Below, piece by piece: positions 1 through 11,434 of a stretch of 64,000 bases of DNA. The stretch covers positions 14,422,279 to 14,486,278 of the forward strand of contig OZ020622.1 in the NCBI GenBank assembly GCA_963971575.1. The letters are read 5' to 3'. Position numbers and translations under genes: made by a program. The notes under the pieces are model-generated. The model had not been told where the DNA came from. It saw only the letters and a program-made list of their open reading frames with translations, and searched no databases. How positions within the stretch are numbered: the first letter of the stretch is position 1; each line of letters begins with the position of its first letter. Source of the DNA: Liopterus haemorrhoidalis. Lineage: Eukaryota; Arthropoda; Insecta; Coleoptera; Dytiscidae.

Positions 1-617
1 AAAATGATATTGACTGCATTAGTGAGTACAGACCTTGCTTTAAAACTCGCACAATCTGAAATAAAATTAGTAGTAATCTATATATCAAAATTTGCATCGA
101 ATTCTATTTAAATATCGTATTTTTACTGTAAAAACTGTTATGTTGTAAATAAACAAATTACATTATAGAAGCCGTCTTGTAAACCAATAGACGAATATTT
201 GTGTACGCCGTGGCAAATTGTAACTAAAGCTCTATTCTACAAATGAGGAGGTAACATTCAAAACGTGATTTGTGACAGTAATGCAATTTTGAGATAATTG
301 CAAAAAACGTAATCCTATGTGCAATAAGTTGGGAACCTAATTTTTCGATCCACTTATTTTTAAGGTCCCAAACACTGAATTCAAACATGTCGTTAAAATT
401 TTAATGACCAAAAATATGAAAAATTGATTATTTAAATTTGGACAAATTACGTTTTGAATAAAATTAGTGGACAAATAATAATAAATAGGCAAAACAAGCA
501 TAAAATCTTAGTTAAATGAGTGTTACAAGTTGTTACAAGAGTGTTACAGACTAATAAAAGTAGCTTTAAATTAATATACTTATTATTTTTTTTAATATAA
601 TTACTTAATTATCATTT
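1..617. other. AT-rich intergenic sequence
   Basis: No coding or structured feature seen. 243-370 resembles, in inverted orientation, part of 22505-22790 (motifs AACATTCAAAACGT, AATCCTATGTGCAATAAGTT), so it is an old repeat fragment. Confidence 0.5.
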
Positions 618-735
618 TTACCGACCGCCAACATATATAAGGGAGGTATTGTGATCATACCGATTTTGACATTTCGAGATTTCGATGGATCTCCACGAAT
701 TGAGGTCCACGTCTCCACGAATTACACCGGTCAAC
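618..735. repeat. Interspersed repeat, 3 copies in window
   Basis: Shares CCGACCGCCAACATAT and GTGATCATACCGATTTTGAC with 61357-61420 and 61784-61880. The later copies run into GTCY microsatellites; this one is truncated before the microsatellite. Confidence 0.6.
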
Positions 736-831
736 AGGAATTTTGAGTCTGGGTTCTGCACAGGGTTGGATTGGTCGGGCGGGATACCGGGAATTTCCCG
801 GTGGCCCGAATTCAATTGGCCCGGTTTTTTA

Positions 832-1022
832 ATCTCTTTGCTCTTCACTTTGAATTTTAGGAGGTGAGGACCTTTTTTTTTGGTTTGCTCTTCACTTTGA
901 ATTTGGGGAGGTGAGGAGGACCTTTTTTTTTTTTGCTCTTCACGTTGAATTTGAGAGGTGAGGACCTTTTTTTTGTTTGCTCTTCACTTTGAATTTGGGG
1001 AGGTGAGGACCTTTTTTTTTTT
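832..1022 (+). repeat. Tandem minisatellite
   Basis: About four units of 45-58 nt, each TTTGCTCTTCACTTTGAATT, then GGAGGTGAGGACC and a T-run. Differences are mostly in T-run length, suggesting slippage. Confidence 0.8.
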
Positions 1023-1203
1023 ACTATAAGAAAATATAGTTTTACCCGAAAAAGTTTGCTTTTGTAGTAGAAAATTTCCCTTTTTTCAGACCTTTATTGT
1101 ATGTAAAAATAATACAAACTTTTGTTATGAATTTGAATGAATTTTATTTACAAAAAAAACCATTCGAAACAAACAACCACTGTAACAGAATATATAAAAA
1201 AGT

Positions 1204-1655
1204 TTAGAAATGATTATTTTTCGTATTTCTTCTGTGATTGTATGGACTTTCTCGTATTAGACCCCAGATATAGTCCCCCATCATAATCTCATTGTATTGC
1301 CCCTGATAACGACGTTCAAAGTCCATCATGTCTTGATGAAAACGTTCACCTTGTTCTTCCGAATAGGCTCCCATGTTATCTTTAGATTGGTCCAAGTGAG
1401 CATGTAACATATGAACTTTAAGGGACATTCTGCAACCCATGAGTTTAAAGTTATCAAGCATAGTTGCAATAAGCTCTTTGTAATTGTCTGCTCTGCTGTT
1501 TCCGAGAAAACCATGAACCACTGCTTTCAGGCTTTCCTTTCATGAGTATTGAGTATCTGTGAAAATTCGTCACTGGCCATTATTTTCTTTATTTGTGGTC
1601 CGACAAAAATAAAGGTAGCAAGGATATTTAGTATAACCGCCTATGCAAGGCGGTC
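1204..1655 (-). pseudogene. Relic of a multicopy arthropod repeat gene, C-terminal part
   Basis: On the - strand, 1655-1610 reads GGYTKYPCYL (a Cys-bearing motif of the family), then with a deletion PQIKKIMASDEF, then after a stop or frameshift VHGFLGNSRADNYKELIATM and LKVHMLHAHLD, EEQGERFHQDMMDFERRYQG and MMGDYIW. I recognise the (S)DEQGERFHQD..ME.RYQG..(N)..MMADYCW block as a protein family found in many copies in arthropod genomes. Its function is unknown to me. Confidence 0.6.
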
Positions 1656-1689
1656 GGAATCTCATGCATTCCTTCTGACTGGCGTCTTT

Positions 1690-1885
1690 TCGTAGACAGT
1701 TCTACAAAAAGTTTAAAAGCTGTTGTCCTTCTTCAAAATGGAAATAGATTTCCATCTCTTCCTTTGGCTCATTCTGTAATGCTCAAAGAAAATTACGAAA
1801 ATGTGAAAATAGTGCTTGAGAGTTTAAAGTATGATGAGTATACCTGGCCAGTGATATTGGATTTTAAGATGATTGGATTTCTGAT
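1690..1885 (+). pseudogene. N-terminal part of the same repeat gene, inverted
   Basis: The + strand reads VLLQNGNRFPSLPLAHSVML then LKYDEYTWPVILDFKMIGFL, the region normally just upstream of GGYTKYPCYLC in this family. It lies head to head with the - strand part, so an inversion has split the gene. Confidence 0.55.
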
Positions 1886-2424
1886 GCGATGCATTCCGAT
1901 CAGAAATCCAACCATTCTCATGTTTTGATAAATTCGCCGCAAATATAGCAGGATGAGTCTACCTCGTGTTTACAACTTTTTGACGCCATTTTTGGATCTT
2001 CCACCACACAAAATGCGTTGTATCGCTGCAATGCGCATGCGCATACCGACTATGAACCACGTAAGTGAAATGCAACTTGCTTTCCACCCGCTCGTCCCCG
2101 AAGAAATGTTAACTATATAAATATAAAAATTATTTTAAACCCACAAGTATATTTAACATATCACAAAAATTGTTGTCTGGTATCTATTATTAAGTGCTTG
2201 GACGATAACATTTTTACAAAAAAATTTTGTACAATTAAAAATATAGAATAGAATAGAATGTATATTGACAAAAATTACACGTACAAAGCAGGTTTTTAGT
2301 CAGTCCGGTACAATATATAAATAGTAATTTATAGCTAATGAAATACAAAGCAATGTAAAATCATATAAAATAAAAATAAAAAATAAAAAATATTTGGAGT
2401 CAACAGTTCCAGTTCACAATATTT

Positions 2425-2605
2425 ACATTGGAGTATTAAATTTTAATATATAATGGAAAGTCATTGACAAAAATTAAAAATAAAAGAGGTCCTAAAATAG
2501 ATCCTTGTGGAACTCTACAGGGATTAGGCAAGGGCGTTGAATCTATGTCATTAAACTTAACATACTGCAATCTGTTGATGAGATATTTTTTCAAAAGTGT
2601 ACAAC
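2425..2605 (-). mobile_element. Jockey-like LINE reverse transcriptase fragment
   Basis: The - strand reads LLKKYLINRLQYVKFNDIDS then CRVPQGSILGPLLFLIFVND, the RT block with (V/I)PQGS(I/V)LGPLLF. Only this block is left. Confidence 0.75.
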
Positions 2606-2836
2606 TGTCCTAAAAGATAAAAATTCCGTGACAAATTTGATGAATAGATGATTTCTTATTTTATTTCAGATAATTAGTTTTGTAATAGTTATCAAATGAC
2701 CCTCCTATATATTTCTTATTATCTGTGTTAACAATTCTGTTTTAATACGCTTCTGTTTGAGTTTATATGCAAAATAATGACATTGGCATTGATCATGATT
2801 TGATTGGGGGTTTAATCTGGGGGTGGTATATTGCAG

Positions 2837-3050
2837 GAGGCAGTATGCAGGACGTGAACTGTCTATGGGCACACGCGACATCACCCGGGGGTGGTATACT
2901 CGCATTCTATCCCAGTCTATTCGAAGAAATGCTGGAGACGGCACGTTCCAGCGGTTGCATCAATCTCCCGCATTTGCTGCTACCATCAGATCCACACTGG
3001 CAGGACAAGATCTACTACAAGCTTGTCACTCATCAGAGACAGCTAAATAT
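2837..3050 (+). CDS. Orphan exon-like block, unassigned
   Basis: A GC-rich island (about half GC) in very AT-rich DNA. It is preceded by TATATTGCAG and ATGCAG and followed by GTCAGT. Two + frames are open. One reads LWAHATSPGGGILAFYPSLF then CINLPHLLLPSDPHWQDK; the other, in phase 0 from 2844, reads YAGRELSMGTRDITRGWYTR then AFAATIRSTLAGQDLLQACH. I do not recognise either. It may be an internal exon of a gene running outside the window, or a captured exon. Confidence 0.35.
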
Positions 3051-4065
3051 GTCAGTATTTGTCATCAATCAGCATTTTAATAGGAGTATTGCATGACTTT
3101 TTTCATTTTTATAAAGATTCATGGTTTTGTTTAGTTTATTTTGTAGTAAAATAAATTTTCAAAAGCTCAAGACCGGTTATGGTTTGGATGTCGGCAAGCA
3201 ATGCATCACTTTCCGACATCTAAAATAGGTTGCGGTACTTATACACATAATATTTGTCCATAAATATTATTTAAATTCACTAATAATAATTTCACATAAT
3301 GAATAATCTCTGCAGAGCTGTCCAAAAGCCTTAATTTCATTATTTTTTGTCAGCAATTTAAAATTTCATTCTGGTACAAAAGCACCCGGGGGGGGGGTCA
3401 TGTGCTTCAGCCTCACCTCAAACATTCAAAACCACGTTTTTAGGGGACGCATTTTAATGATCCCCCAAGAAAAAATTAGCTTACGATCCCTCAAGAAAAA
3501 ACGCGGATTTCTGATAGCCCTAAAAAAAGTTAACTCTGTCCCCTTCCATAAAAATTCTGGGCGTTTGAATACTTCTGTTGTAAGCAAGTATGGAAATGTC
3601 ACTTGTACTACTTTTCCGCTGAGCCAGTAAATTCTTCGTTTCGTAAAAAGTTTCTTTATATGTTTCTTTTATCTTCTCTGCGAGCGAATTAAGTGTAGTT
3701 TCATGTATTTAAAGTAATAATAGTAATAAAAGTAATCAATTTATTGTTGTGCGTAAAACGTTCAAATCTTATCAATAAACTAAAAGATTTATTGGTAAAA
3801 ATTGATCAATTTATAGACCGTTTCTTTAATTTAAGCGGAACTAGATTTTAAAGTCTAGTTACTTTTATCGTTTAAGCGAGGCTTTTGGTCATTTAGTTAA
3901 GCAAAAGCTGTCAACAAACCTTATAAGGAGAGCTCATGACAACTTACAAAAATGAAAATTCCGTTTAGTTCCGCTTAAAGCGTAATCAAGAAATGTATAG
4001 GTTATGTGTTGCATGTTCATATGTGACAGTTCCGCTTAGAATCTCGAACGGTCTAACTTACTATC
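3051..4065. other. AT-rich stretch without a supported gene
   Basis: Nothing recognisable. ORF 3400-3630 has no familiar motif. 3830-4045 carries the phrase TTCCGCTTAA several times, which recurs at 40808-40828, so part of it is repetitive. Confidence 0.4.
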
Positions 4066-4073
4066 ATCTAGGT

Positions 4074-4437
4074 CAGCGGTTCCCAAACTTATTTGAACGC
4101 GACCCGGTACGAGGTTTTAAAAATTTTCGCGGCCCTCCTTATGAAAAAAAAAAAACATTTATTTACAAAACAAATTTTATTTTAAAGCAGTAGCTTTATA
4201 GTAATAAAGAGTAATAAATAGTAATAAAGAATATAGTATAGTAATAAAGAGTATAGTATAGTAATAAAGAATATAGTATAGTAATAAAGATACACACTAT
4301 TCTAGTGATTAACTGACGTAAAAAAAAATAATATGTACAGAAAAATCTTTTTTGTGTTTTTACAATTTTTTTCGCGACTCGGCAAAATTTTTCTGCGACC
4401 CGGTGCCGGGTCGCAACCCACACTTTGGGAAACGCTG
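4074..4437. mobile_element. hAT-type MITE with 8-bp target duplication
   Basis: Terminal inverted repeats CAGCGGTTCCCAAACTT and its complement CACTTTGGGAAACGCTG (imperfect), flanked by identical 8-mers ATCTAGGT at 4066-4073 and 4438-4445. GCGACCCGG motifs lie just inside each end. The middle holds short tandem repeats of GTAATAAAGAATATAGTA (4199-4290). An 8-bp duplication with CAG ends fits hAT. Confidence 0.85.
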
Positions 4438-4445
4438 ATCTAGGT

Positions 4446-4942
4446 TATTTCTTTCGTTTTTGTGTTTGAAATAATTAACTACCATTAAGACATAGACAAA
4501 AGATTGCAGATTTGCACGTTTTTGTAAAAAAAAAATCAATATTTTCATTTTGAAAGTTCAACAAATTGACTACATTTTTACAGTTGGTAATGAAAAATTT
4601 TCAAAACTATTGATAAATAAATTGATGTGTGTAAAGTGTTCATTTTATTTTCAAGGTTATCAATGAATTATTATTAGTCAATAAACTGAAAAGTGTAAAA
4701 CCGACTTCCAATAACTCAAGAACTATTAACCATTCAAATTTTAAGCTGAGCTTTTGTAAAATAATGTTTTCAGTTTTGTAAGCTTATTTTTCATTTATAT
4801 GTGGTCCACGAGAAAAATAATATTATCCAATATTGGTCAGTTTAGAGATTTAGAGGGCAGTATACTGTTAAACAGAATACAATTACAGGCCCACATTAAA
4901 AAAAATTTCGCCAACAAATTTCGCCTAAAACTAAAATCTTGA
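4446..4942. other. AT-rich sequence, no gene
   Basis: Holds degenerate repeats of the form AAATTGATGTGTGTAAAGTG TTC (near 4620 and again at 5870 and 6237), part of an old dispersed repeat. Confidence 0.4.
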
Positions 4943-5315
4943 AATACCATGAGTTCAAAAAGTAATTACATAAGGGTTGGCTATGGAAAAATAAAATAAT
5001 GTCTACTGCAAGCTTTATATAACAATATAAACTTATGACATAAAACAACAGTGATGACAGTTAATTAATTCTAAAGCTTGCAGTGCCGGTCACCATGGCG
5101 TAGTGGTTAGTGTAGCGATGCACTGGCTTCTAGACCATGAGGGCTCGGGTTCAAATCCCGGTTATGGCATGGAAATTTTCTCAAATAAAAAATTGTCCTT
5201 GCTAATTGCCAAAATAGCAAAGGCCATTAAATTTAAAAAAAAAGCTTGCAGTAGACATTATTTCAGTTTTCCATAGCCAACCCTTATGTAATTACTTTTT
5301 GAACTCATGGTATAT
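4943..5315. mobile_element. Long-TIR MITE interrupted by a SINE
   Basis: Inverted arms of about 73 nt: 4943-5015 (starting ATACCATGAGTTCAAAAAGT) and 5241-5313. The right arm is separated from the short internal spacer by the SINE at 5084-5240. Confidence 0.75.
5084..5240 (+). mobile_element. tRNA-derived SINE
   Basis: A-box-like TGGCGTAGTGGTTAGTG and B-box GGTTCAAATCC, a tail with GCTAATTGCCAAAATAGC and an A-run. Flanked by an 11-bp duplication AAAGCTTGCAG (5073-5083 and 5241-5251). Confidence 0.85.
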
Positions 5316-6356
5316 CTCTTATTATTGACTTGATAGCAAAAACGTATGTAACAAAAATTGTTTAAAATAAGAAAACATATCTTTTTTGTGTTTATGTATT
5401 TTATCAATTGGGGGTAGGAATTATGGGAGGACACCCTAAAACAAAATTTTAAAATATCTCATTAATAATATAATAATAATTGCTATTGCATAATCATTAA
5501 TAATATTTCCTGCGTATCAAAAATGTATGATAGAAAATTTGTTGAGAATAAATAAATGATTTTTAATGAAGGAACTTGTCGCTGCCTACATACATATAAA
5601 CTTGAAATATCTCACTTATTATTTGCTTAACAACAAAAACGTATAAACGGTGTTTTTGGAAACTGTTTAAGTGTTGCTAACTTATTTATTATAAGAGATA
5701 AGAAGGAGGTTAAATAAGGAGAGATTGAGTATGCCACTCTGAAACTAAAAAAATTAAACATCCAATAAACGAATTATTTCAAAAAATACCTTTTTAGCCA
5801 ACTCAAGATCAACTAAAGAGGGTTTTACATGGTTCAATTTATCGATCAAGAAAGTTGACCTTCAATTTATTGATGTGTGTAAACTGTTCAAATTTCAATA
5901 AATTGTTCAATTTATTGACGAAAAAATTGATCAATTTATTTTGAAAATTCTATTTTTCATCCATTTTTTGGTGAATTCTCGGTATTTTTTTATCTGTTTA
6001 GTTATTGCCAACTGTTTAGTAGCATAACCAAGAAATGTGTAAGTTATGTGTTTCGTTTTCAAATGTGATAGAACCACAAACGTACTAATTCACCATCATT
6101 TAGGTTATTTCTTTTGTTTTTGTTCACAGCGCGTGATTTTGTGAAGATTTTTTCAATATTTTCATTTTGATAAATATTGTAACATGTTTTACAGTTGGTA
6201 ATGTAAAAGTTTTCAAAAAAAAATTTGATAAATAAATTGATGTGTGTAAAGTGATCCTTTTATTTTTAAGGTTACCAATAAATTGTTGAATTAATTGACA
6301 AAAAACTTCATCAATTTATTGATCAATTAATTGAACTGTGTTAAATGAAGTTCAGT
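5316..6356. other. AT-rich sequence, old repeat pieces only
   Basis: Degenerate copies of the same AT-rich repeat seen at 4450-4940, including motifs such as CAATTTATTGATGTGTGTAA. No gene supported. Confidence 0.4.
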
Positions 6357-6364
6357 CTCTCTTG

Positions 6365-6529
6365 ACCGACCGGCGTAGCTTAGTGGTAACACACGTGCCC
6401 TGCGTTGCAAGGTCTCGGGTTCGAATACCGTTCAGGCATGGAGTTTTCAACATTATATATTAGAACCGTCCTGGCTAATTGCCTTAGTAGCAAAGACCAT
6501 TAACGTAAAATAAAAAAAAAAATAAAAAA
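6365..6529 (+). mobile_element. tRNA-derived SINE, second copy
   Basis: GGCGTAGCTTAGTGGTAACA as A-box and GGGTTCGAATACC as B-box; tail GGCTAATTGCCTTAGTAGC and an A-rich end. Flanked by CTCTCTTG at 6357-6364 and 6530-6537. Confidence 0.82.
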
Positions 6530-6691
6530 CTCTCTTGGCATTGAATAACGGAATAAGTTTCGTCACCTGTCATTGTTGAAAAAAAATATGTCACCCACTA
6601 TTTAAGAGTTTTAAAGTTTCATGGAAAATTCTTACACGCTCATCTTTTTCAAAATTCGAAAACGGATGTGACACGAAACGACTGACAACTT

Positions 6692-6754
6692 TTTAGGGTT
6701 TTGTAGGTATGACCAAAAAACCCTTATACCGTCATTTTGTCGTCTGTCTGTCTT

Positions 6755-6799
<45 letters not shown>

Positions 6800-7650
6800 T
6801 CGGTAAAAATTGTAGCTAAACGGCTAAACCTAGAGAGTTGAAATTTGGCATGCTTATACAACTCTTTGACCCGCACATAGGAAACATACTAAAACATCTA
6901 AAAAACATACCCCCCTAAAAATATAAACAAATATGGGTTCATCGAAAACAAAAATATTTTTTTTAAATTCTGAGTAGGGTATCAGATGAAAGCCCTTAGT
7001 ACGTGGATTAACGATCAAATTTTTATTTTTGCAAAATAAATTATTTTGACGCGATTTTTGCCAAAATTGTGCAAAAAAAATTTTGTCCCACACCTGTAGC
7101 CCAGATGGTTTAAACTAAAAATCTAAAAAAATTCTAAGTAATGTATATTGGTGTGAACCGAAATAGTACAACAGGAATTTTTGATCAGATTATGTTTTCG
7201 GAAAATAACGCATTTTTTGTGGTTTTTGGTTCACAAAGTACAAAAGTTATACCAATGTAAGACACTCACATGCAAGGCGTACGATACCGTAATGGTTAGA
7301 GCACTGGTGTCGTAAGCTAAAATGCGCTGGACACGAAGAGTTTTGAGTTCGAGTACGGAGTGAATTTTATTTTTTCTGTTTTTTTTGCATTTTTATTATG
7401 TTGAAATTATTTTGTCAAAATTCTAGTTATATTTTGACAAATGTTGCATTTAATTTTTAAGAGCGTAAATTTAATAACCAGTCTTATTATATGATTAACA
7501 GACGATAAATTATTTTAAAAATATCGTTCATTTTGCCGTGATTACTACAAAGTAAAATTTGTTCTACACACTCAGCATGCCGCCTTCACTTATTATATAC
7601 CTGCGAAACCCTGAAATGTGTGAATATTCACACTTCACATCAATTTTTTT
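6692..7650 (+). mobile_element. Helentron/DINE-1-like element, copy A
   Basis: Starts TTTAGGGTTTTGTAGGTATG, whose GGGTTTT can pair with AAAACCC-type sequence nearby. It then has a (GTCT)n tract, a conserved core (GTAGCTAAACGGCTAAACC, GGCATGCTTATACAACTC, CAACAGGAATTTTTGATCAG), a tRNA-like module at 7271-7365, and ends with the palindrome GTGTGAATATTCACAC followed by TTCACATCAATTTTT. Short palindromic ends plus a GTCY microsatellite are features of DINE-1/HINE elements; the class call is inference. Confidence 0.7.
7271..7365 (+). repeat. tRNA-like module type 1 in copy A
   Basis: A-box-like ATACCGTAATGGTTAGAGC and B-box-like GAGTTCGAGTACG, about 45 nt apart. It does not fold into a complete tRNA by eye, so it is a Pol III promoter-like module, not a tRNA gene. 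Confidence 0.6.
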
Positions 7651-7654
7651 AAAT

Positions 7655-7880
7655 GCAGGTGATCGTGTATGATTCTGTTAATAGCTGAGGATTCAATCTG
7701 TTGATGCTCTATTACCGCATAAGTGGATTTATTGCCTTCTTCGATTAGCTTTTTAACAGCAGCAATAAGTTCTTCCGTAACTGCTGTAGGACACCGCACT
7801 GCTTTTTGGTATTTAACAGAATTCGTGTCTCGTTCAAATTATTTACAACAAACTTTCTTTGCACTCATAAGCGCTTAAAC
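7655..7880 (-). pseudogene. Mariner transposase relic, N-terminal HTH
   Basis: The - strand reads CPTAVTEELIAAVKKLIEEG then TYAVIEHQQIESSAINRIIH, the DNA-binding helix-turn-helix part of a mariner transposase. It is cut by copy A. Confidence 0.55.
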
Positions 7881-8639
7881 CTTTTTAAATCTTAATAAAT
7901 CATGATTCGAAAATGTTTTGGTTAATTCCATATTTTGACTCATAAATATACTTTAAAAAATTAATTAGCTGAGTTTTCATTAACATAACTTTTACAATTT
8001 AACTTCAATGACGGGTAAATAATGTAGAAAATTAGAGTGCTACTTTTGTTTTCCACTGTCTATCTGATTTTCTTATTCCCAATAATTCTATCGTGACCCT
8101 AGTATACTTTAATATTCCATTTAAGAAAATATTTTTTGTGATTGTTTTTTCCCTAAAGTCTTCAAGGTTTTGATAATTCGTGAGCTATTAATTTATTTTG
8201 GGGACATCTTATTTATTTACTGCGTCAGTCATAAATAGATATAATCGTATAATATAGGATTAATTTGCATAAAAATCAAAGCGGGTAAAGGTTACAGGGT
8301 TGCGGGAAACGACTGATCGATTGCGGGGAATTTGAAATATGGTCGGACTATGTCATAAACAGCTGTATCCTCCCACATATGTAGGTCTATGTATTGAACA
8401 ACACGCATACTATAATTAAGTTTGGATTGAGGTACGACGATTGCATGGGAGAACAAGTACGCAGGTTTGAACCCAGACGTTTTACCTTGGCAAATCAACA
8501 CCGAGACGAATCAGCAAGCCATACCGTTAAAATTGATATCGAATGTGAATTAATCCATTAGTGCATAGTTATAAATTTTATTTTATTTTTTTCTTGATTT
8601 ATATTAAAATTGGGTCCTTTTGTGTGTCATAAGGCAATC
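7881..8639. other. Spacer with one unassigned ORF
   Basis: A - strand ORF at 8292-8501 is less AT-rich than its surroundings (reads PAYLFSHAIVVPQSKLNYSM then VVQYIDLHMWEDTAVYDIVR). I do not recognise it. Nothing else is seen. Confidence 0.35.
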
Positions 8640-8830
8640 CAGCAGTTAATTTTTTTGGAACAAACTGCTTTATTGCTTTTCAAAATATTCGCCTTTAAGA
8701 TTTATATACTTTTGCATGCGTTCAAACCAATTCTCGAAACAATTTTTTCACTCTAAAGTTGGTATCACAAAAACATGGTTTTCGAAGGCTTCAGCAGCTT
8801 TTTGAGGTGATGAAAATCGCTGTCCACGCA
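8640..8830 (-). pseudogene. Mariner transposase C-terminal relic
   Basis: The - strand reads FENWFERMQKYINLKGEYFE, the usual mariner C-terminus. Truncated by copy B at 8831. Confidence 0.65.
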
Positions 8831-10024
8831 TTTTTAGGGTTTTGTAGGTATGACCAAAAAATCTTTATACCGTCATTTTGTCATCTGTCTGTCTGTTTGT
8901 GGGTGTGTCTGTCTGTCTGTCTGTTCAGTAAAAATTGTAGCCAAACGGCTAAACTTAGAGAGTTGAAATTTGGCATGCTTATACAACTCTTTGACCCGCA
9001 CATACGAAAAATACTAAAACATCTAAAAAACATAACCCCCTAAAAATATAAACCAATATGTGCTCATCGAAAAAAAAATATATATATTTTTTTAAATTCT
9101 GAATAGGGTATCAAATGAAAGCCCTTAGTACGTGGATTAACGACCAAATTTTATTTTTGCAAAATAAATTATTTTGAAGCGATGTTTGCTAAATTTGTGC
9201 AAAAAAAAAATTGTGTGCCACTCCCTGTAGCCCAGGTTTAAACTAAAAATCTGAAAAAATTCTAAGTAATGTACATTAGTGTGGACCGGAATAGTACAAC
9301 AGGAATTTTTGAACAGATTATGTTTTTGGAAAATAACGCATTTTTTGTGTTCTTTTGTTGACGATTTACAAAAGTTATAGTTATGTAACATACTAGATTA
9401 GAAGACGTATAATGGTCTAATGGTTAGCATGTTCGCTAGCTACCCAGAATTCTAGAGTTCGCTCCCGGGCAGAGGAGACAATTTTATTATTTGTTTTTTT
9501 TTTTTCATTTTTATTTTCTTTAAATTATTTTGTCAAAATTCTAGTTATATTTTGGCAAATGTTGCATTTAATTTTTAAGAGCGTAAATTTAATAACCAGT
9601 TGGAATGTTGGAATTATATTTTCATTCTATGTGTCATGTATACGAAACCAAAAGGGTGGATCATATGACAACCAATGGAAGCCATAGGCACAATTTTCAA
9701 AATTTTAATGAACCCTGCTATATAAAAAAAAATACTACACATATTTAGAAACCTAAATAATGGTATTAGGTATTCAAATTAAAATGAACAAAAAAATATT
9801 TAACATAAAATTTGTTTTTAAAGCTATAAGAGCTTTAAAAACAATTTTTTTTAAATTAAAGCTCTTATATTAACATACGATAAATTATTTTAAAAATATA
9901 GTTCATTTTGTCGTAATTACTACAAACCAAAATGTGTCCTACACACTCAGCATGCCGCCTTCACTTATTATATACCTGCGAAACCCTGAAATGTGTGAAT
10001 ATTCACACTTCACATCAATTTTTT
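8831..10024 (+). mobile_element. Helentron/DINE-1-like element, copy B
   Basis: Same start, GTCT tract and core as copy A but longer, with a type 2 (Glu-like) tRNA module at 9402-9475 and an extra block containing CCAATGGAAGCCATAGGC (about 9670-9700). Ends with GTGTGAATATTCACACTTCA. Confidence 0.7.
9402..9475 (+). repeat. tRNA-like module type 2 in copy B
   Basis: A-box-like TGGTCTAATGGTTAGCATG, close to eukaryotic tRNA-Glu, and B-box-like AGAGTTCGCTCCCGGG. Same slot as the type 1 module in copy A but unrelated in sequence. Confidence 0.6.
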
Positions 10025-11434
10025 CAGTTGTTTACATTCTTTACGCAATGTTTACATTAATTGCATTGTTTACATTTTTAAATTATTTACATTGTTTACT
10101 TATTTTTTACGTGACCATGTAAAAATAAATTACCATAAAGTTTGCCAAATTTGTGCAAAAAAAATTGTGTCCCATACATTGTAGCCCAGGTTTAAACTAA
10201 AAATCTGAAAAAATTCTAAGTAATATACATTGGTGTGGACCGGAATAGTACAACAGGAATTTTTGATCAGATTATGTTTTCGGAAAATAACGCATTTTTT
10301 TGTGGTTTTTGGTTCACAAAGTACAAAAGTTATACCAATGTAAGACACTCACATGCAAGGCGTGCGATAGCGTAATGGGTTAGAGCACTGGTGTCGTAAG
10401 CTAAAATGCGCTGGAAAACGAAGGGTTTCGAGTTCGAGTACGGAGTGAATTTTATTTTTTCTGTTTTTTTTTTGCATTTTTATTATGTTGAAATTATTTT
10501 GTCAAAATTCTAGTTATATTTTGACAAATGTTGTATTTAATTTTTAAGAGCGTAAATTTAATAACCAGTCTTATTATATGATTAACAGACGATATTAAAA
10601 ATATCGTTCATTTTGCCGTGATTACTACAAAGTAAAATTTGTCCTACACACTCAGCATGCCGCCTTCACTTATTATATACCTGCGAAACCCTGAAATGTG
10701 TGAATATTCACACTTCACATCAATTTTTTCAGTTGTTTACATTCTTTACGCAATGTTTACATTAATTGCATTGTTTACATTTTTAAATTATTTACATTGT
10801 TTACTTATTTTTTACGTGACCATGTAAAAATAAATTACCATAAAGTTTGCCAAATTTGTGCAAAAAAAATTGTGTCCCATACATTGTAGCCCAGGTTTAA
10901 ACTAAAAATCTGAAAAAATTCTAAGTAATATACATTGGTGTGGACCGGAATAGTACAACAGGAATTTTTGATCAGATTATGTTTTCGGAAAATAACGCAT
11001 TTTTTGTGGTTTTTGGTTCACAAAGTACAAAAGTTATACCAATGTAAGACACTCACATGCAAGGCGTGCGATAGCGTAATGGGTTAGAGCACTGGTGTCG
11101 TAAGCTAAAATGCGCTGGAAAACGAAGGGTTTCGAGTTCGAGTACGGAGTGAATTTTATTTTTTCTGTTTTTTTTTTTGCATTTTTATTATGTTGAAATT
11201 ATTTTGTCAAAATTCTAGTTATATTTTGACAAATGTTGTATTTAATTTTTAAGAGCGTAAATTTAATAACCAGTCTTATTATATGATTAACAGACGATAT
11301 TAAAAATATCGTTCATTTTGCCGTGATTACTACAAAGTAAAATTTGTCCTACACACTCAGCATACCGCCTTCACTTATTATATACCTGCGAAACCCGGAA
11401 ATGTGTGAAAATTCACACTTCACATCAATTTTCT
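10025..11434 (+). repeat. 705-bp tandem duplication of Helentron-like sequence
   Basis: Two nearly identical head-to-tail units, 10025-10729 and 10730-11434. Each has a block of GTTTACATT-type short repeats, then the second half of the Helentron-like element with a type 1 tRNA-like module (10362-10455 and 11066-11160). The internal ORF 9934-10122 recurs exactly at 10639-10827. Near identity implies a recent event. Confidence 0.85.

Noticed and set aside
3400..3630. A 76-residue protein
   Set aside because: No motif, no splice or promoter context, and the base composition matches nearby noncoding DNA.
4196..4423. A small membrane protein on the - strand
   Set aside because: Translation of the AT-rich tandem repeats within the hAT MITE.
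6720..6800. Proteins with long Cys-Leu-Ser-Val or Arg-Gln-Thr-Asp repeats (also at 43102-43300 and 57592-57981)
   Set aside because: They are translations of the GTCT/GACA microsatellite in the Helentron-like elements.
7271..7365. A tRNA gene
   Set aside because: A-box and B-box are present but acceptor and anticodon stems do not pair, and the same unit recurs inside repeats.
8834..10022. A CRISPR-like array from the recurring blocks
   Set aside because: Eukaryotic interspersed repeats with long, non-uniform units; no spacers or cas genes.
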